This document shows, piece after piece, positions 30,501-44,400 of a stretch of 64,000 bases of DNA. Source of the stretch: Pycnopodia helianthoides (Eukaryota > Echinodermata > Asteroidea > Forcipulatida > Asteriidae); contig CM063258.1 in assembly GCA_032158295.1 (NCBI GenBank), positions 7,148,583 to 7,212,582 on the forward strand, given 5' to 3'. Positions within the stretch are counted from its first letter, which is position 1. Every line of letters starts with the position of its first letter. The notes beneath the pieces were generated by a model. That model saw only the letters and a program-made list of their open reading frames with translations. It did not search any database and had not been told where the DNA came from. The translations under genes and the position numbers were made by a program.

Positions 30501-32400
30501 TTTGGTGACGTGCACCCTTAGGGTGTTAGCAGAGGTGGGGCATGGTTGTTGATTGTTGTTACCTTGTTTGTTTCTGGAAGGTCTTGCTGCAGGTTCTTGA
30601 TGAGCATCTCCAGAGTTCGTTGTCGTTTATTGGAAAAGGTCGGTGTGTTAAAGGCTGCTTTTCTCGCCGTTTATAACTGCAATAACACGAGAGTGTTTGA
30701 ATGGACATTTTAAGGCCTGTTTACAGAGGAACGTTGTGGTAGCAATATACCTGTAATGGTTATTTTTAAAGTGAGATTTGAAACTTTGCATGGTGGAGAT
30801 ACAATCTAGTAAGGTTTGCTGTAACGTCATGTACATGAGCTGGATTTGAAACTTTGCATGGTGGAGAACACAATCTGGAAAGGTTTGCAGTAATACCATG
30901 TACAAGAGTAGAATTTGAAACTTTGCATGGCAGAAATTCAATCTAGTAAGGTTTGCGGTAACACCATGTAAATTAGTATGATTTGAAACTTTGCATGGTG
31001 GGAATACAATCTAGTAAGAATTGCATCTAGACACCATGTACATGAGTAGAATTTGAAACTGCATGGTGGCGAGTACAATCTAGTAAGATTTGCAGTAACA
31101 CCATGTACATGAGTAGGATTTTAAACTTTGCATGGTGGAGAGTACAATCTAGTAAGGTTTGCAGAGACACAATGTACAAAACCCCTTTCTATGAGCTTTC
31201 GTGGTTCAGAAAAGACCACCGGATTCTTTTCAGAACCACCACCACTCACAGAGAGAGTTTTATGTCTCCACAAACCTTAGGCCTACTAGAGATGATTATT
31301 GAGTAGGTTTGCCTTGTGTGGTATCCCGACTCCGCAAAAACCACAGTGATATATCAGTTTTTTAAGTTTGGCACCATATTTCGGGAACTGAAATCATAAA
31401 AAATTTGCTTGATTTATTTGAAATATGCTTATGTATATAAACCAGTTTTCAAACAGAAAACAGCATTTCGTCGTGTGCATGAAAGAAGGACCTAACGGAA
31501 AGTTACAGGAGAGAGGGCGTAAGCAATTAATGTGCAAAATGGTGTTGCAAGACAACGGAGTGTTAAAGTTGGATCGGTTTCTGCCATTCATTAGTCATCA
31601 CATCTCTAGCAACACAAATGTAACAGTAATGCCACTTTTTTTTCAAGAGCCATGTTATTGCTTACGGCCTTTTGTTACTGGACAATTTACTTTGTATTCC
31701 TGGAAGAAGGGCGTAGAGCCTTACGCCCCTTTTCTGGGAAAACGACGATTTACAAAATAAACTTTTTGGAAACTAAACATGTCGCTACCCAATAAAGGTT
31801 CGTCTTTGTGTTTTTGTCCAGGTATAGGCGAGCATGAATGAGAGAAAATAAAACCATCCCAAGAAATTAGCTCACGTTTAACAAGAAGAAAGTCTCTGAA
31901 TGAATGGGAGTCGTCAAACATAGCCGGTGAAGGCAGTGGCGGACCAAACAAAGGCACTGATTCTTCGGAGAACACCCGTAACCTGCAAATAATCCAATTT
32001 AGTCGACTCTCGTTATAACAAGATCTCTTGGACCGGCCAAATTACCTCTTAATAGCAGGAACGTTGTTATAAGAGGACAGCAAAACAAACAAGCAAACAA
32101 ACACAGAGCAGAAATGAGTTTCGGGACTTCAGAATGTACTCTTTATACCAGCAGAACTGCTTTATAACGTGCTCTTTATACCGAGGGTTGACTGTAACAC
32201 CCCTGTATAGAATTGTGCACAAATTCCCCTTTGGAATGTACAGGTAACGTCATGTTTCGAATTTCGCTCTGAAAGAGTATCGGATGAAATGTTATTTTAC
32301 ACCATATTAACGTGAGGTAGACTTATCCAGCCCTACTTTCATGAGGACTTTATCTATCTGAAAACGAGTGCATCACGAAACTTAATTGGACCTTTGAGAC

Positions 32401-32434
<34 letters not shown>

Positions 32435-35400
32435 GGTGACTGTTTTCATGTACATAATAGCAATCGGCAAAGTTTACTGGGGTTGAGGCAGGAGTCCCTG
32501 GCCCCGAGTCCTTCCCCTATCCCCTCTCCCTCTTTGCTACGCCATTGTCCCGTTAATCCTTGTCCTTGTAATACTCGAATACTCAGCTAAATTCAATCTA
32601 TTTCATCTCGCAAAGTTCTTCAAATGCTTAAATCTAGTCTCTGATTAGTGTAGGTCTGAGCAAATAAAGTCATTACCCGAATGCAGCCATTCGAAAGTTT
32701 CCTGGAAGAGGGAAAAAGCTTTGCCCTGGACATAGCCGAGATAATTAGACCGTGTCCACCTCGGTGTTTCATAACACCGGCAACCCGAGTTTCCCTGTAC
32801 TTGCATGGGGATTTCAGTCGAAGACAATTACATTTACCCCAGTCCCGGCAAATTGAATTCAGATGCGGGCGTTTGCTAAAAATAACCTTACAATCTGGGT
32901 AATGAGATAGATTGAAGGATTTAGGAGGGTGGTTGAGCATTCCCCTGCGACGAACATTTAAGAAGAGAAAGCACGAGAGATAAAGAAGAAAAAATAAATA
33001 AAATTAATAAATGCAGTGTGCAGCTCTTTTAAGAAAAAATAACCTGATGCAACTATAGAACGAGTTAAAAAATTGTGTTCCACGGCGCACTGGCTGCTTG
33101 ACAAAAACTGTTTTGCGCTGAAATAAAATAAATCTATAAGAACCTGCTGTCCTTTTGCTTTTTCTCCAAGGATACTTAATAATGTCGCATGATGAAATCC
33201 TCTCATACAAATTGAAATTTGTCACTGTAGCTCGCAAGCCTGAGGAAAACAAGAATGCTTGCTATGTGAACTAGAAACACCGGGGTTAACCCCTACGGTT
33301 TCTTCATGCTTGCGAGCTACAGTGACTAAGTTCATATTATGTGTTCTTTTACGTGCACTACCAATCCTAGTGCACGGGACCCACGGCTTTTAATGTCACG
33401 TTCTGAGGACAAGGCAATTATGGTAAAGTATCTTGCTCAAGGATACAAATGCCATGACCGGGACTCGAACCCACACTCTGCTGATCAGAAACACCGGAGC
33501 TTGTCTTAACCCGCTCGGCCCCGACACACTTAAGCAAATTAATCATTTTGAGATCGTTGCACCGTTGGTTGTTATTTTCACACCCACCTCAAAAAGGTTT
33601 CAAAATACGTTCATTTTAAAGAGCGAGAAGAAAGATTTGTAGCCAGTCTGATACTTGAATACAGATTTGGGAAAAGCAAAGGAAGACTTGCGGCCAGTCT
33701 GATCAGTTACCAAACGCGTCGTTGCGTGCACGTAGGACGCCGAGGGTAAATTTTCAATCCACTCGAAGAGCAGCATGGGCCCAAGGCAATTATGGTAAAG
33801 TATCTTGCTCAAGGATACAAATGCCATGACCGGGACTCGAACCCACACTCTGCTGATCAGAAACACCGGAGCTTGTCTTAACCCGCTCGGCCCCGACACA
33901 CTTAAGCAAATTAATCATTTTGAGATCGTTGCACCGTTGGTTGTTATTTTCACACCCACCTCAAAAAGGTTTCAAAATACGTTCATTTTAAAGAGCCGAG
34001 AAGGAAGACTTGTAGCCAGTCTGATACTTGAATACAGATTTGGGAAAAGCAAAGGAAGACTTGCGGCCAGTCTGATCAGTTACCAAACGCGGTCGTTGCG
34101 TGCACGTAGGACGCCGAGGGTAAATTTTCAATCCACTCGAAGAGCAGCATGGGCCCATTGCTTCTCTTCAGCGACAACACATTGCTGTGAAAGCAGCTTA
34201 AGTTGCAATTTGGAGTGCCAAGTCAAATTTGCAATTCAGTCCGTGGATATTAAAATCTAGTGAAAATATTGATTTCGTCCTGGCACGATGTGGACTCGGC
34301 AGAGGGGGAAGAAACACTCGGTACGCGGTGTTTCCTCCTCTCCCTCATGCGCTCCGTAACCCGATACGGAGAACTAACACATGCAAGAACAAACACGGGA
34401 TTTTTGTTGGCTGTACATAAGCACTGGACTGGACGTCGTATTCCTGTTTGAACGACAGTCCCAATATTAGTTAAGAGGATTTCATCATTACTTGAAAGGA
34501 CGAGCTGGTTCTTCACTTACCTATACGTATTGTTTAACTTGTTAAAAGTCACAAGCGCAAATATATCTGTTTTAAAGTACTTAAGGATAGCAATTCAGGG
34601 TGATCTCGTAGAAGGTAAAATGGCCTTGAATGAACTTGGAATCTGAGGTTCCATCCTTGACTCCTGAATCCCGGTCAATTTAATGCAAATTATGGATCAA
34701 ACAGACCCGATTGAATGGATTCTTGATCGGGGTGAACACTGATTCTGGGTCGATCCCGGATTCAAGACATTCCCAGATCTGGGTCAATCTCGGATCGAGG
34801 TCAATGCCAGATCTTGGTCAATTCTGGATTAAGGTCAATCCCAGATTCAATCCCGGATCAAGGTCAATCCCAGATCTGGGTTAATCCCAGATCCGGGTCA
34901 ATCCCGGATAGAGGTCAATCCCAGATCCAGGTCAATCCCGGATAGAGGTCAATCCCAGATCCAGGTCAATCCCGGATCGAGGTCAATCCCAGATCTAGGT
35001 CAATCCCGGATCGAGGTCAATCCCAGATTCAGGTCAATACCAGATCCTGATCCGGGTCGATCCGACTCAAAAAAGGATACGGGTAAAATGTGATTTGATC
35101 ATGGACGGCTTGAAGGTTGGCTCGGCCTCTGGGTCATCCTGCTCTTGAAAGACGATGGTGACGATGTCGTTTCCAATGTGACGTTTCCTCTCCACCTTCA
35201 ATCCAGACCCAAAAATAACATAAATCAACGGTTTTAAAATTGGGATTACTTTCGGTTCTTTAGATTTGTTTCTCTTCATTTCAACCCGTACACAACCCAC
35301 ACACATCCCCATGTATATAAATAAGATGCTGTTTTACATAAAGACTCTGTAGAAAAACAGAGCTGAGGTATAACAAAAAGGAGAGATGTCTGGGCTATTG

Positions 35401-38400
35401 AAAAGGTAGAAACATGTTGGGATACGGGTCGACACGCACTATGCTTTGTAAGCCGTGCTTCACAGTTCTTTCTTTGGATATTTGACAGAAAAAAAGCATT
35501 GTTCACAAAGGATCCTTGCTAGACAGCAAAAGTATAGTCCCTGGCGAAAAGTGCAGCCTTGTCCAATTACAGCTCAATCCATAAACAATATTTTCAATTT
35601 TGCAGCCCGTGCTGAGTGTAGCCTTTTGGCAACGTTTGCGGGCAAATTCTCAGCCTAAGACGACGTGTAAAACTGAAACAAACAAAACAAGAATCAGAAT
35701 ATACGCGGTAAATGAAAGTCCCGATTGAAAAACTGACGGGGACAACCTTTAACATTTTTTTCTCTTGATGACAGGCCAGAGTGTAATAGTCTCCCCGGTA
35801 ACTGCAGCTTTGCCACCGACAAGCAAATACATACCGAGTAATTATTCTTGAGACACTGATGAGAAATTCCGTGTCTCTCGTTTGCCGCGGCGCACGTCCG
35901 CATCATCGGTCGCTCAAGTAAAAACATAGATGTTCGGGTAAAAAACAATATCACCCTAGCCCCGTTGCAGTCGAGCCGGTTGATTGTGTTACCTTCCTTC
36001 CACAAATATTGACGGCATTTGTCTACCCACACCTGAGTAAATAGGGTGCCGAGTTTCCACGGAAAGGAATGTTTTCAAGTTTCAACTCAAAGTGATGAAT
36101 CAATGTGACGTTCTCTTGGTCGAGAACGTGTAGTGTTTTTCCCAACACACCCAGAAACCCCCTTCCTTTGGTTGTTTCCTACGCACGAACCTCCACATCT
36201 ATTTTCACATGATTGAGAGTGGGTCTCCCTTGGTCTGGGTGAGGATGCCCGGGCCATGCGTGTTGCATACTTTTTACAATCTCACAAGCAGTTGAGCTTC
36301 AGATTTAGTTGGCCACAGCTTAGGCCAAATAAACAAACAAACATGTTTAGCGTCCCCGCCCCCTTCCCTTTTTAAGGCCGCCTCCTTTTTCTATTTCTTT
36401 TGTTCAATTCTAACGATCTCTGACGAAAAAAAAATTTTTTAAATGAGTAATATCGTATTTTTAAACTTTAGCACACCGAAAAAAACACACACACAAAAAC
36501 ACACTGAAAAATGCTGGCAACCATCTGAAAAAAATAGCCCGGCCGGTTGTCTTCAAAAAGGTGTCGGGAGGCGATTTTGAAAAGGGGGGAAGGCCCCCCT
36601 TCTTCCTTTTTTACAAAAAGGCAGTACACTAAACATGTTTTCTTTACATTATTTTGCCTTATCATCTTTTGAATCAAGTCTTTATTATAACAGGGGTACG
36701 CATGATATGTGATCCTTAATGTACAGGTATAACAGGTTACGTGTTTATGCCAATAAACAGTTCTTGGATCACTTTTCAACACATTCTTTTCAAGCTTTGC
36801 AAATAAAGTTTCAAGACAAATGGGAACACGACAGAGAGAGACCTTAAATGTACATCCCAAAATATCAAGTGCCCAACAGACCTTATGCACATGACGTAAT
36901 TTGAGTAGGGCGCCCTCGCATGGAGGTCAGAGAAGGTTGCTCACTGTGCGCTTCAATTTCATCATCGACTTATGCCTTCTAAGATGGCGGCGTGATGAAG
37001 TCAATGCATAAGGTCCATTCGAACCAGGAAACAGACATCTAAAATCACGTGATCAAAGATCACTGGGCCTTTATTTGGTTCCCACGTTCACTGCTTTAAC
37101 GTTTGAACGAAAACAAAATGGCGTTCAAATACACACGAGACTTGTACATAGTCGCTTGACGGCGTTTTTATTTTTACCTGTTGTTTATTATCTTTGGAAT
37201 ATGGGAGCATAGTCGAGACGTGGAACATTATTTCATGACCTTCGTACATTGTGTAGACAGCCTCCAGACCAGTAGTGTTGTCTGAAATAAGACATCAATA
37301 ATTTAAATAAGAATAAATATTATTAAGAATAAACAACTTTTCCAGACAGCTTTACTTTTGCATCATTGCGTCCCCGCTCCCTACGGATGTCCTGTTAATG
37401 ACGTCATGACGTCACACGTTTTTCTGCTTAAGAGCTTTAAGAAAATGGGCCCTGAGCATAACTTTCATCAAATTATTAATCAATCAAGCGCAGAAATGTA
37501 CTAAACACAGCAAATCTTTGCTTGGCAAAAGCGGGCTATCAGCCAAAACGACAAAGAGTTTACATTATTGTGACTGGTTTCATGTTAATTTAGGTTTAGT
37601 AACGAAATTCTCTGAGCGACATTTTCTGCCTTACAGAAAAGTGAAATAGCAAGAAGGCAAGACAACATATTAGAACAAGAGATCCACCAAATGACAACCA
37701 AGGAAAGGCAGGAGAGGAAGGGCAATGACAAGAGTGTCAAAAAGAGAATGGAAAACAACACAACAATCTGCAGGACCGAGGGGGGCTGGGGGTTTTGACG
37801 AGGGTGCTACGTACTTTTGACATCCAAGCCACCGTTGAACTTGTCCCAGTTTTTTAACTTAATCTTTCCGCCCAGCAGTTGGACAAAGTTTAAAAACTCT
37901 TCGCTACCATTTTCTATAAGATAGGTTAGAAAACAACAAATCGATATTAAGAACATACAAGTAAATTTAACACACAAAATCAAATGACGTTACAAAACAC
38001 ACTAAAACAAACAAATTTAAAAACCCCACTCCAACGCCCCTAGCAAACAGTAACTTTAACGTCCTTTTCCTTGTTGCTTACCTGTTTGGACAAAATGAAC
38101 GTCTCTTGTGTGTCAATATTTGTGAATATGAAACAAATTACTTTATGTCATTACAATAACAAGACAAAATATTACTAGTGAAAAAACAAAAAGTCAAGAA
38201 AAAAAACTTGAAATAAATAAAAAGGCCCGCATAATAATTACACTTAAAGGAACATTACAGAATTGGTAAGAAACAAACTTGTAAAATATACTTTTTGATC
38301 ACAGATTTACATAAAACTTACACGGTCTAATGATGATGATAGTAGAAAACATCCCTTGAAATATTTATGTCTGAAATGCCATATTTGATGAGAAATGAAT

Positions 38401-41400
38401 AAACTAATTTTCCGATTGGAGTTTATCGCTCAGTGAGCGTTTATTCATTTGTTGAATCTATATGATTTCATGCAAATGTGTAATCGGTTTTTCACTATTT
38501 TCTCGTGACCCAGATGACCGATCGATCTCAAACTTCTACAGGTTTGTCAGTTTGTGTATATGGCGGATTACATAAAGTGCTTACACTACCAGCAACTGTT
38601 TGTTAGCAAAAAACAATTCTGTAATGTTCCTTTAAAAATGCACAACATAACGAACAGACGTCTCACTTCTTCGTACTTTGACTAACTATTCTAGCAAAGA
38701 CACAACAAATACATAAAGCTATCTTTACCATTGCTGAACATTTCATCGTCCGATTTCTGCCCCTCCTTCGCGTACAGCACCCCGAATTTAAAGTTGACCG
38801 ACCCTTCCTGTTCTTCCAACAGGAGAAGCTCCTAGCCAAATTCAAACACAACCACAAAAATGCAAATAAATGAGCTAGCAGTTGATGATTTATTTTAACT
38901 ACCCCCCGATTTTCAGCCCAGCCCCAAGGGTGAGCTACAGCAATGCAAATCAATTTCTCCAGCAAATCGAGAACTAGAACTGTAGGCATAATTCGTCAAT
39001 TACGGGAGATAAGGGCACACGGCTGATTTTCAGGAACCGTCAATGAAATCATGATCTGGATATTTATCCAATTGGCCCTTAAGGAGATGGTTAAGGAGAT
39101 GTCCAGCCGAGCAAGGCGGGGCTTTTGTTGTTGTTAACTTTAGAAACGCATCAGGGAGAATGGAGCAGCAAATTGTACGGATATTCAGAGCTTACGAAGT
39201 GTTCCAAGTAAGGGTCGGTGGAAACCTAAATTTTTTTTTATTATCCCATTGACACAAAAGCTGGGAAGCGAGTTCATCCTTTCTGTGACAACTTGCAAGC
39301 TTCGAGTGCAAATGGTTCAGTATCCGAATCTCTCACAGACAGCTAAGCCTTTCAAAAAACGGTCACTTCCATGAATGGGGGGGGGGGGGACTCAAACCCA
39401 CATCATCGTTCTCGTGGAGTTGCGCTTTTTAAAAACCGCGTGCTGTGACTGATTAAGTGAGACCGTCTCGGAATTGACAGCACGATGGCTACGGCTGTGG
39501 CTATCACTAAGGGTGTTGCTACAGGCATCTATGCTTCAACACGTCTTGTTAATGTGATGATCAAGCCACATCAGCCGCATCAGCAGCCACTGATTGGGAC
39601 AAGATGAGGGCGATCAGATGAGGCAATCGTGAAGAGCCCACTTTGCTCCATTTATACGCTCTCAAAACTCCCGCGTCATGAACTGACCCTGTTCTGGGAC
39701 CCAGGGGGCCTCACCAATTACCGGGTCATGTGACCCGAAATGTCAAACTTACCCAAAAGTAGGTCAAACTGACGTGAAATCTCAACCAAAATGTTAACCA
39801 GTTTCGGGGTCAGGCTGACCCCGACGGGAGTCAGCCTGACCCCGAATAGAGTCAGGCTGACCCCGAATAGAGTCAGGCTGATCCTGAATAGAGTCAGGCT
39901 GACCCCGAATAGAGTCAGGCTGATCCTGAATAGAGTCAGGCTGACCCTGAATAGAGTCAGGCTGACCCTGAATAGAGTCAGGCCCTTTGGACTTGGGATA
40001 TAGCCCGGGAGGTTTTTTTTTTTTAGTGTAGCTTGACAAAATAAGAAACAGTCATTTTAATATTATTTTTTAAAGACTACCTTAACATACACCTGCTCAA
40101 CTACAGTCGCAGCTTTTTCGAATTTAGAGACAGAAACGACTTTCCGGGCCGTTAGGGTTTCCGGCTTCTTTTTTGTTTTGACGTACTCAGTGTACACTTA
40201 AATCTCAATTATAATATGCTATACTTCATTTTTGTCTGCACATTTGACATTTCCCGAGCCCGCAACGTTCCTCTGCGTTCGTTTCCCGAATTACTGCGGT
40301 TTTTTTTAATAGTACCTTCTGGATGTCTGGAGTGAAGATTTCCTTTGGCGACTTGTCCATTTTGATGTCAAACCGGCTGAAAGCAAAAACAGACAGAGAA
40401 TGGAATACCATATCAAATGTATTTCGAGAAGCCACGGAGTGTGTCTTCCATTATCATTAATAGGCTTTACGCTCTGTCAATCCGACGACATCAATTACGC
40501 TGTAATTAATTGCCGATACCTCAGTTACCCATACTTTTCACTATAGCGAGCGATGCGGAAAATGTGAACGGGGTCAGAAATAATTAAATGACCTTCGAAT
40601 GGTTGGAAATAATGGCGCATGAAAAATTGATGTTTGGTGTATTTGTTGCGGTTGTTACACAGAAAAACAGCATGGCCCTTGCTTTTATTAGATACACATT
40701 TATGAAAATATCATAGAAAAACAACACGGACACTGGCTGTTTCCATTCAATGGACAGACGTTGCCATGGTAATAGTGCAAACACCTGTCGTCATGATAAT
40801 TTATCTCCATACTCCTCGAATAGTAAATTAAACAGGGCGATTCCATTTCACTGGCTGCTGGTGGTAAACGCGTTTATTAAATGGGACAATCCAGTGGCCG
40901 ACTTCGGTACAGCTGCTAAGCTCACCAATTTGCTATTCATGTAGAATACGTATTTGTGAAAAAGTGTATCTAAAAATGGCCCAGCTATTTAATGTAGCCA
41001 CTTTTCTGTACCTAAATAACCTAAATGTAGCTGGCCCGAGCTGCCATGTAGGCACAACAAGATACAAGAACATTTTGGATAATATTTCCAGCGGGAATGT
41101 TGTCCCAGAGTACCAAACTGTCCTAAACTAAACTAAACTAAACTAAAAGTTTAAAACCATTGTGTGTTCTGGAAAACGTCAGAAAAGTTGGATAAGTAAA
41201 ACTATTTACATGGGTAATTTTCTTTTGTACGTCTGATAAATAAAAAAATAAAAAAACAACAATGCGTACCCACAGCCTTGTTTGTAATTGACATAAAATA
41301 TAATGTTGAAGGTGAAGTAATTGACATAAATGTTGAAGATGAACGGCCGTTTTCTGTGGTTTGAGCCAAAGTTTGACGTCATATTGTAGCGGGTTACATC

Positions 41401-44400
41401 GACTGCGCTGAGGTCGGTCAGGGTAGCGTCGGGCGACAGGAGGGACGCCCTAACAAAGCCTCATGCACTCCAGTTCGAACTCATGTGTGATCGCTTATTT
41501 CACATTATGACTAAAAGCCGGTCAAAATATACGGGTTCGTTTTAAGAGGCCCAACAATCAACGCGCGTGTTTGTAAGGCAAGTCATGACTCAAAATGTCT
41601 TAACATTTACCTCATCACAAAGTAGTGTCCAAGTCTTTGTCTTGATTCCTGATTTTGTTGGCACTTGTAGTTTCTAAGCGAGCGATTGCACTCGGCACTT
41701 CGGTACCAAACTGGTACGCGTAAAATTCGCAAAACGTTGCTTGCTTATGATGTTCTCTTAAAGTCAAGCTGTGCTACACTTGAAACCAGTGAACTTTCGT
41801 CAATTAAAACCCTTCAAAGAGGGACGTTGTCATAATATTCCCATTGCCGTAACCACAGCGTACACACAGGTCAGCTCATTTGCAATTATAACCTAAGCTG
41901 GACCGTGCAACACGTCCCAGAGGGGGTATCAATCAACACGGAACAGTGATTTGATTACAAGGGGGCAGGACAAAACTCTTCCAGCATCCTTTACAAATCG
42001 GTATGCTAATTGTTGTCAAAGGTAGATGAGACCAAAATTAAAAACTTTAACTCATTGAGCAAACAAATACGCTGAAATTAATCCAGGCAAATCCTGGTCA
42101 TGTTAACAACACATTCTGAAAAAAGAAATCGTTGAAAAAAAAAAGCAGCACAACAAACCCTCTTAAACTATGAACGCAACATGTCAGCAATGTGCTGACA
42201 ACGTACCACAGGGACGTTGCAACCAAACAGGTTCCTCGCTGCATGGTTTTTAAGCTGTTTCGCTTTAATTTAACCAGACATTTTGAAGAGGGCTCCCATT
42301 GTCCAATGACAATGTATAAAATACCACGTAGAGTACTGGAGATGGATACCCACATTCTGCTGTTCACTTCAATTGAACCTTCAAATTCACCCAAACAAAA
42401 ATATATTCAGTATAGCTACTGACATTTTGAACATTATTGAGAAGCACACTGCATCGCAACAGTGATAAAATGTGCCCACTTCCTTCCTTCGGTATCTCAA
42501 CTTCGGCTGTCAGACCGCATCAACGTCTCACACAAATCCTTACTTTAAATATCATATTCATTTTGGTTGAGTCTAAAATGAAATCTGCCGGAACGATTTA
42601 TAAAAATTAACGAAAAAAGTGATGGAGAAAATGACGGATGTGTTGGGGTCCTTTTGTGTGGCAGGGAGGATAGCGCTTGTGCATCTGGTGGGTTTACGGA
42701 GGGGGAAATTGCTTTGGAATCTGTGAAGCGTATGTGTTGAGGCTGTCAACTCAGACGTATAGGTGTTTGTTACAAATTGACAGAGTCCAGAGTTCTCCTT
42801 AATTAGTTAATCTATCGGAAACCTAAATTATCCGTCTTGATGAAGCTTCTTAAAAGGAATGCCTGCCTCCTAACTGGATTTTGTTATAGTTAATTCATTC
42901 TATTCTTTTGTCTTCGAGACACCAACCAACCAACCAAACAACCAACCCATGCATTCACCAAATGAAGCCCCGTACCGAAACCAAATGTTTTCAAAAATAA
43001 TGACTGGCGGAGCCTATAAGCTCATGTTGTGGTTTCGAAAATATCCTGTGTTTAAGAACACAGCATGCAACTAACTTGTTGTATGCTTTTCTCAGCTTTT
43101 TGTGCAAGATAAAAGCTCACAATTAATTGAGCGTTGGTTACATTTTCCTGCACATGCTATAATTATTATATGAAATATTTTCTCAGCGGATATGGTACCG
43201 GTGTCATAGAGAATTGTGTTCCCCGGTGTGTGCGTTCCCCAAGTGGTAAATTAACGAGGGGTGAGGAAGTTGAGTCAATAGAGGGCGCTATCAGGCGTCA
43301 TTTCTACACAATTTGCCGTATGGCGGGACAGAATCTCCATGGCGTCAGAATCTTCTGCCTGCCGGCATTTGTAGATAAAGAAAGCGTTTAGACTTAAATA
43401 AAATCACTGTAACCTTTTTACAAATTACTTATCCGTACCTTTAAATCACACACACACACACACACACACACGTGTGTAAACACCTGCAATCGGGGACCTC
43501 CTATTGTCCCTCTTTTGTTTGTACTCTAACTTTTTGGCAACAGCTCTCATTGGTTTTGTACACGTTTTCCAACTGGGGACCTTTCCCCAAACGGGGACCC
43601 TATTGTCCTCTTTTGTTATAGGTCCCCGGTTTGAATGTGTATACCTACCCACACACACACACACTTGTCTTATGAACGGGTCTAGTTGCCAGATTGACGT
43701 GAATTCTACATCGCTTGTGGCTTCTGCCCTACGTGTACGTACGTGATGAGCAAATAAGCTTATTTAGGAGATTCGTGGGGCCTCGGACGGATTCGGCGAG
43801 GAAAACTGTCAGGATCTACGGAGTAATTCCTCTTAAGTCTGAGGATCGGAATGAGAGGCCCGGACGATGCACGGTTGTGTATATAGCACCCGCCGTGGGA
43901 GCAGCGTGACTGATGGTCCGTCCAGCAAATACTAAATACACGAAGGCACGTTTTATCGTGACGGCACTCTAAATTATTTGCAGAGTTGTGTTTGCTGGAA
44001 ATGATTCGATCTCTGGATGCGGGGTTATAAATTATGACCGTGTTTTAAGGAGCCTGTTTGGAAGCAGTGACGATCTGCGCAAACGAAGGCATTGCAGTCT
44101 GGGTACTAGGTCGTGGCTTAAACACACCCTGTGATTTGTTTCCCTTTAAATTCAGGCACCTGCGCGAGGCTTCGGCAACCATCTTCGTCGTCTGCCGTTG
44201 GCCCGCGTTCAAGCCTCGCCTTGTGTTATCTGCACGGGGAGCTTCAAAGTGAACCTGAATCTGTTTTCAAAACCATGGTTTAAAGACGGTGTAAACACCG
44301 ATTCTCTGGTCGTGTAGCAAGACGTAAAAAAACAAACGCACCCAGCGGAAATCGAGACTTGTACAGCGTACACTCTCTCGCCTCGGGCTCTCTCTCTTCT

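Larger units (their letters stand above)
27779..30562. other. GARNL3 intron 12
   Basis: No exon is needed here, because exons 12 and 13 join in phase. It contains two diverged direct copies of a segment of about 260 bp (28500-28770 and 29690-29955). The open frames at 28124-28426 and 29007-29282 have no recognisable domain. Confidence 0.55.

Noticed and set aside
32620..32940. Minus-strand frames that might hold the missing GARNL3 FTHIFALV exon
   Set aside because: The true 46-nt exon was found at 34521-34566 with exact phase on both sides.
39791..40039. Open frames with repeated RVRLTPN or QPDSIQG peptides
   Set aside because: These are translations of the 21-bp tandem array.
41590..41634. 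Candidate minus-strand exon reading LGHYFVM before a GTAAAT donor
   Set aside because: Exon 4 at 48120-48184 already joins exon 5 in phase with the conserved sequence, leaving no place for it.
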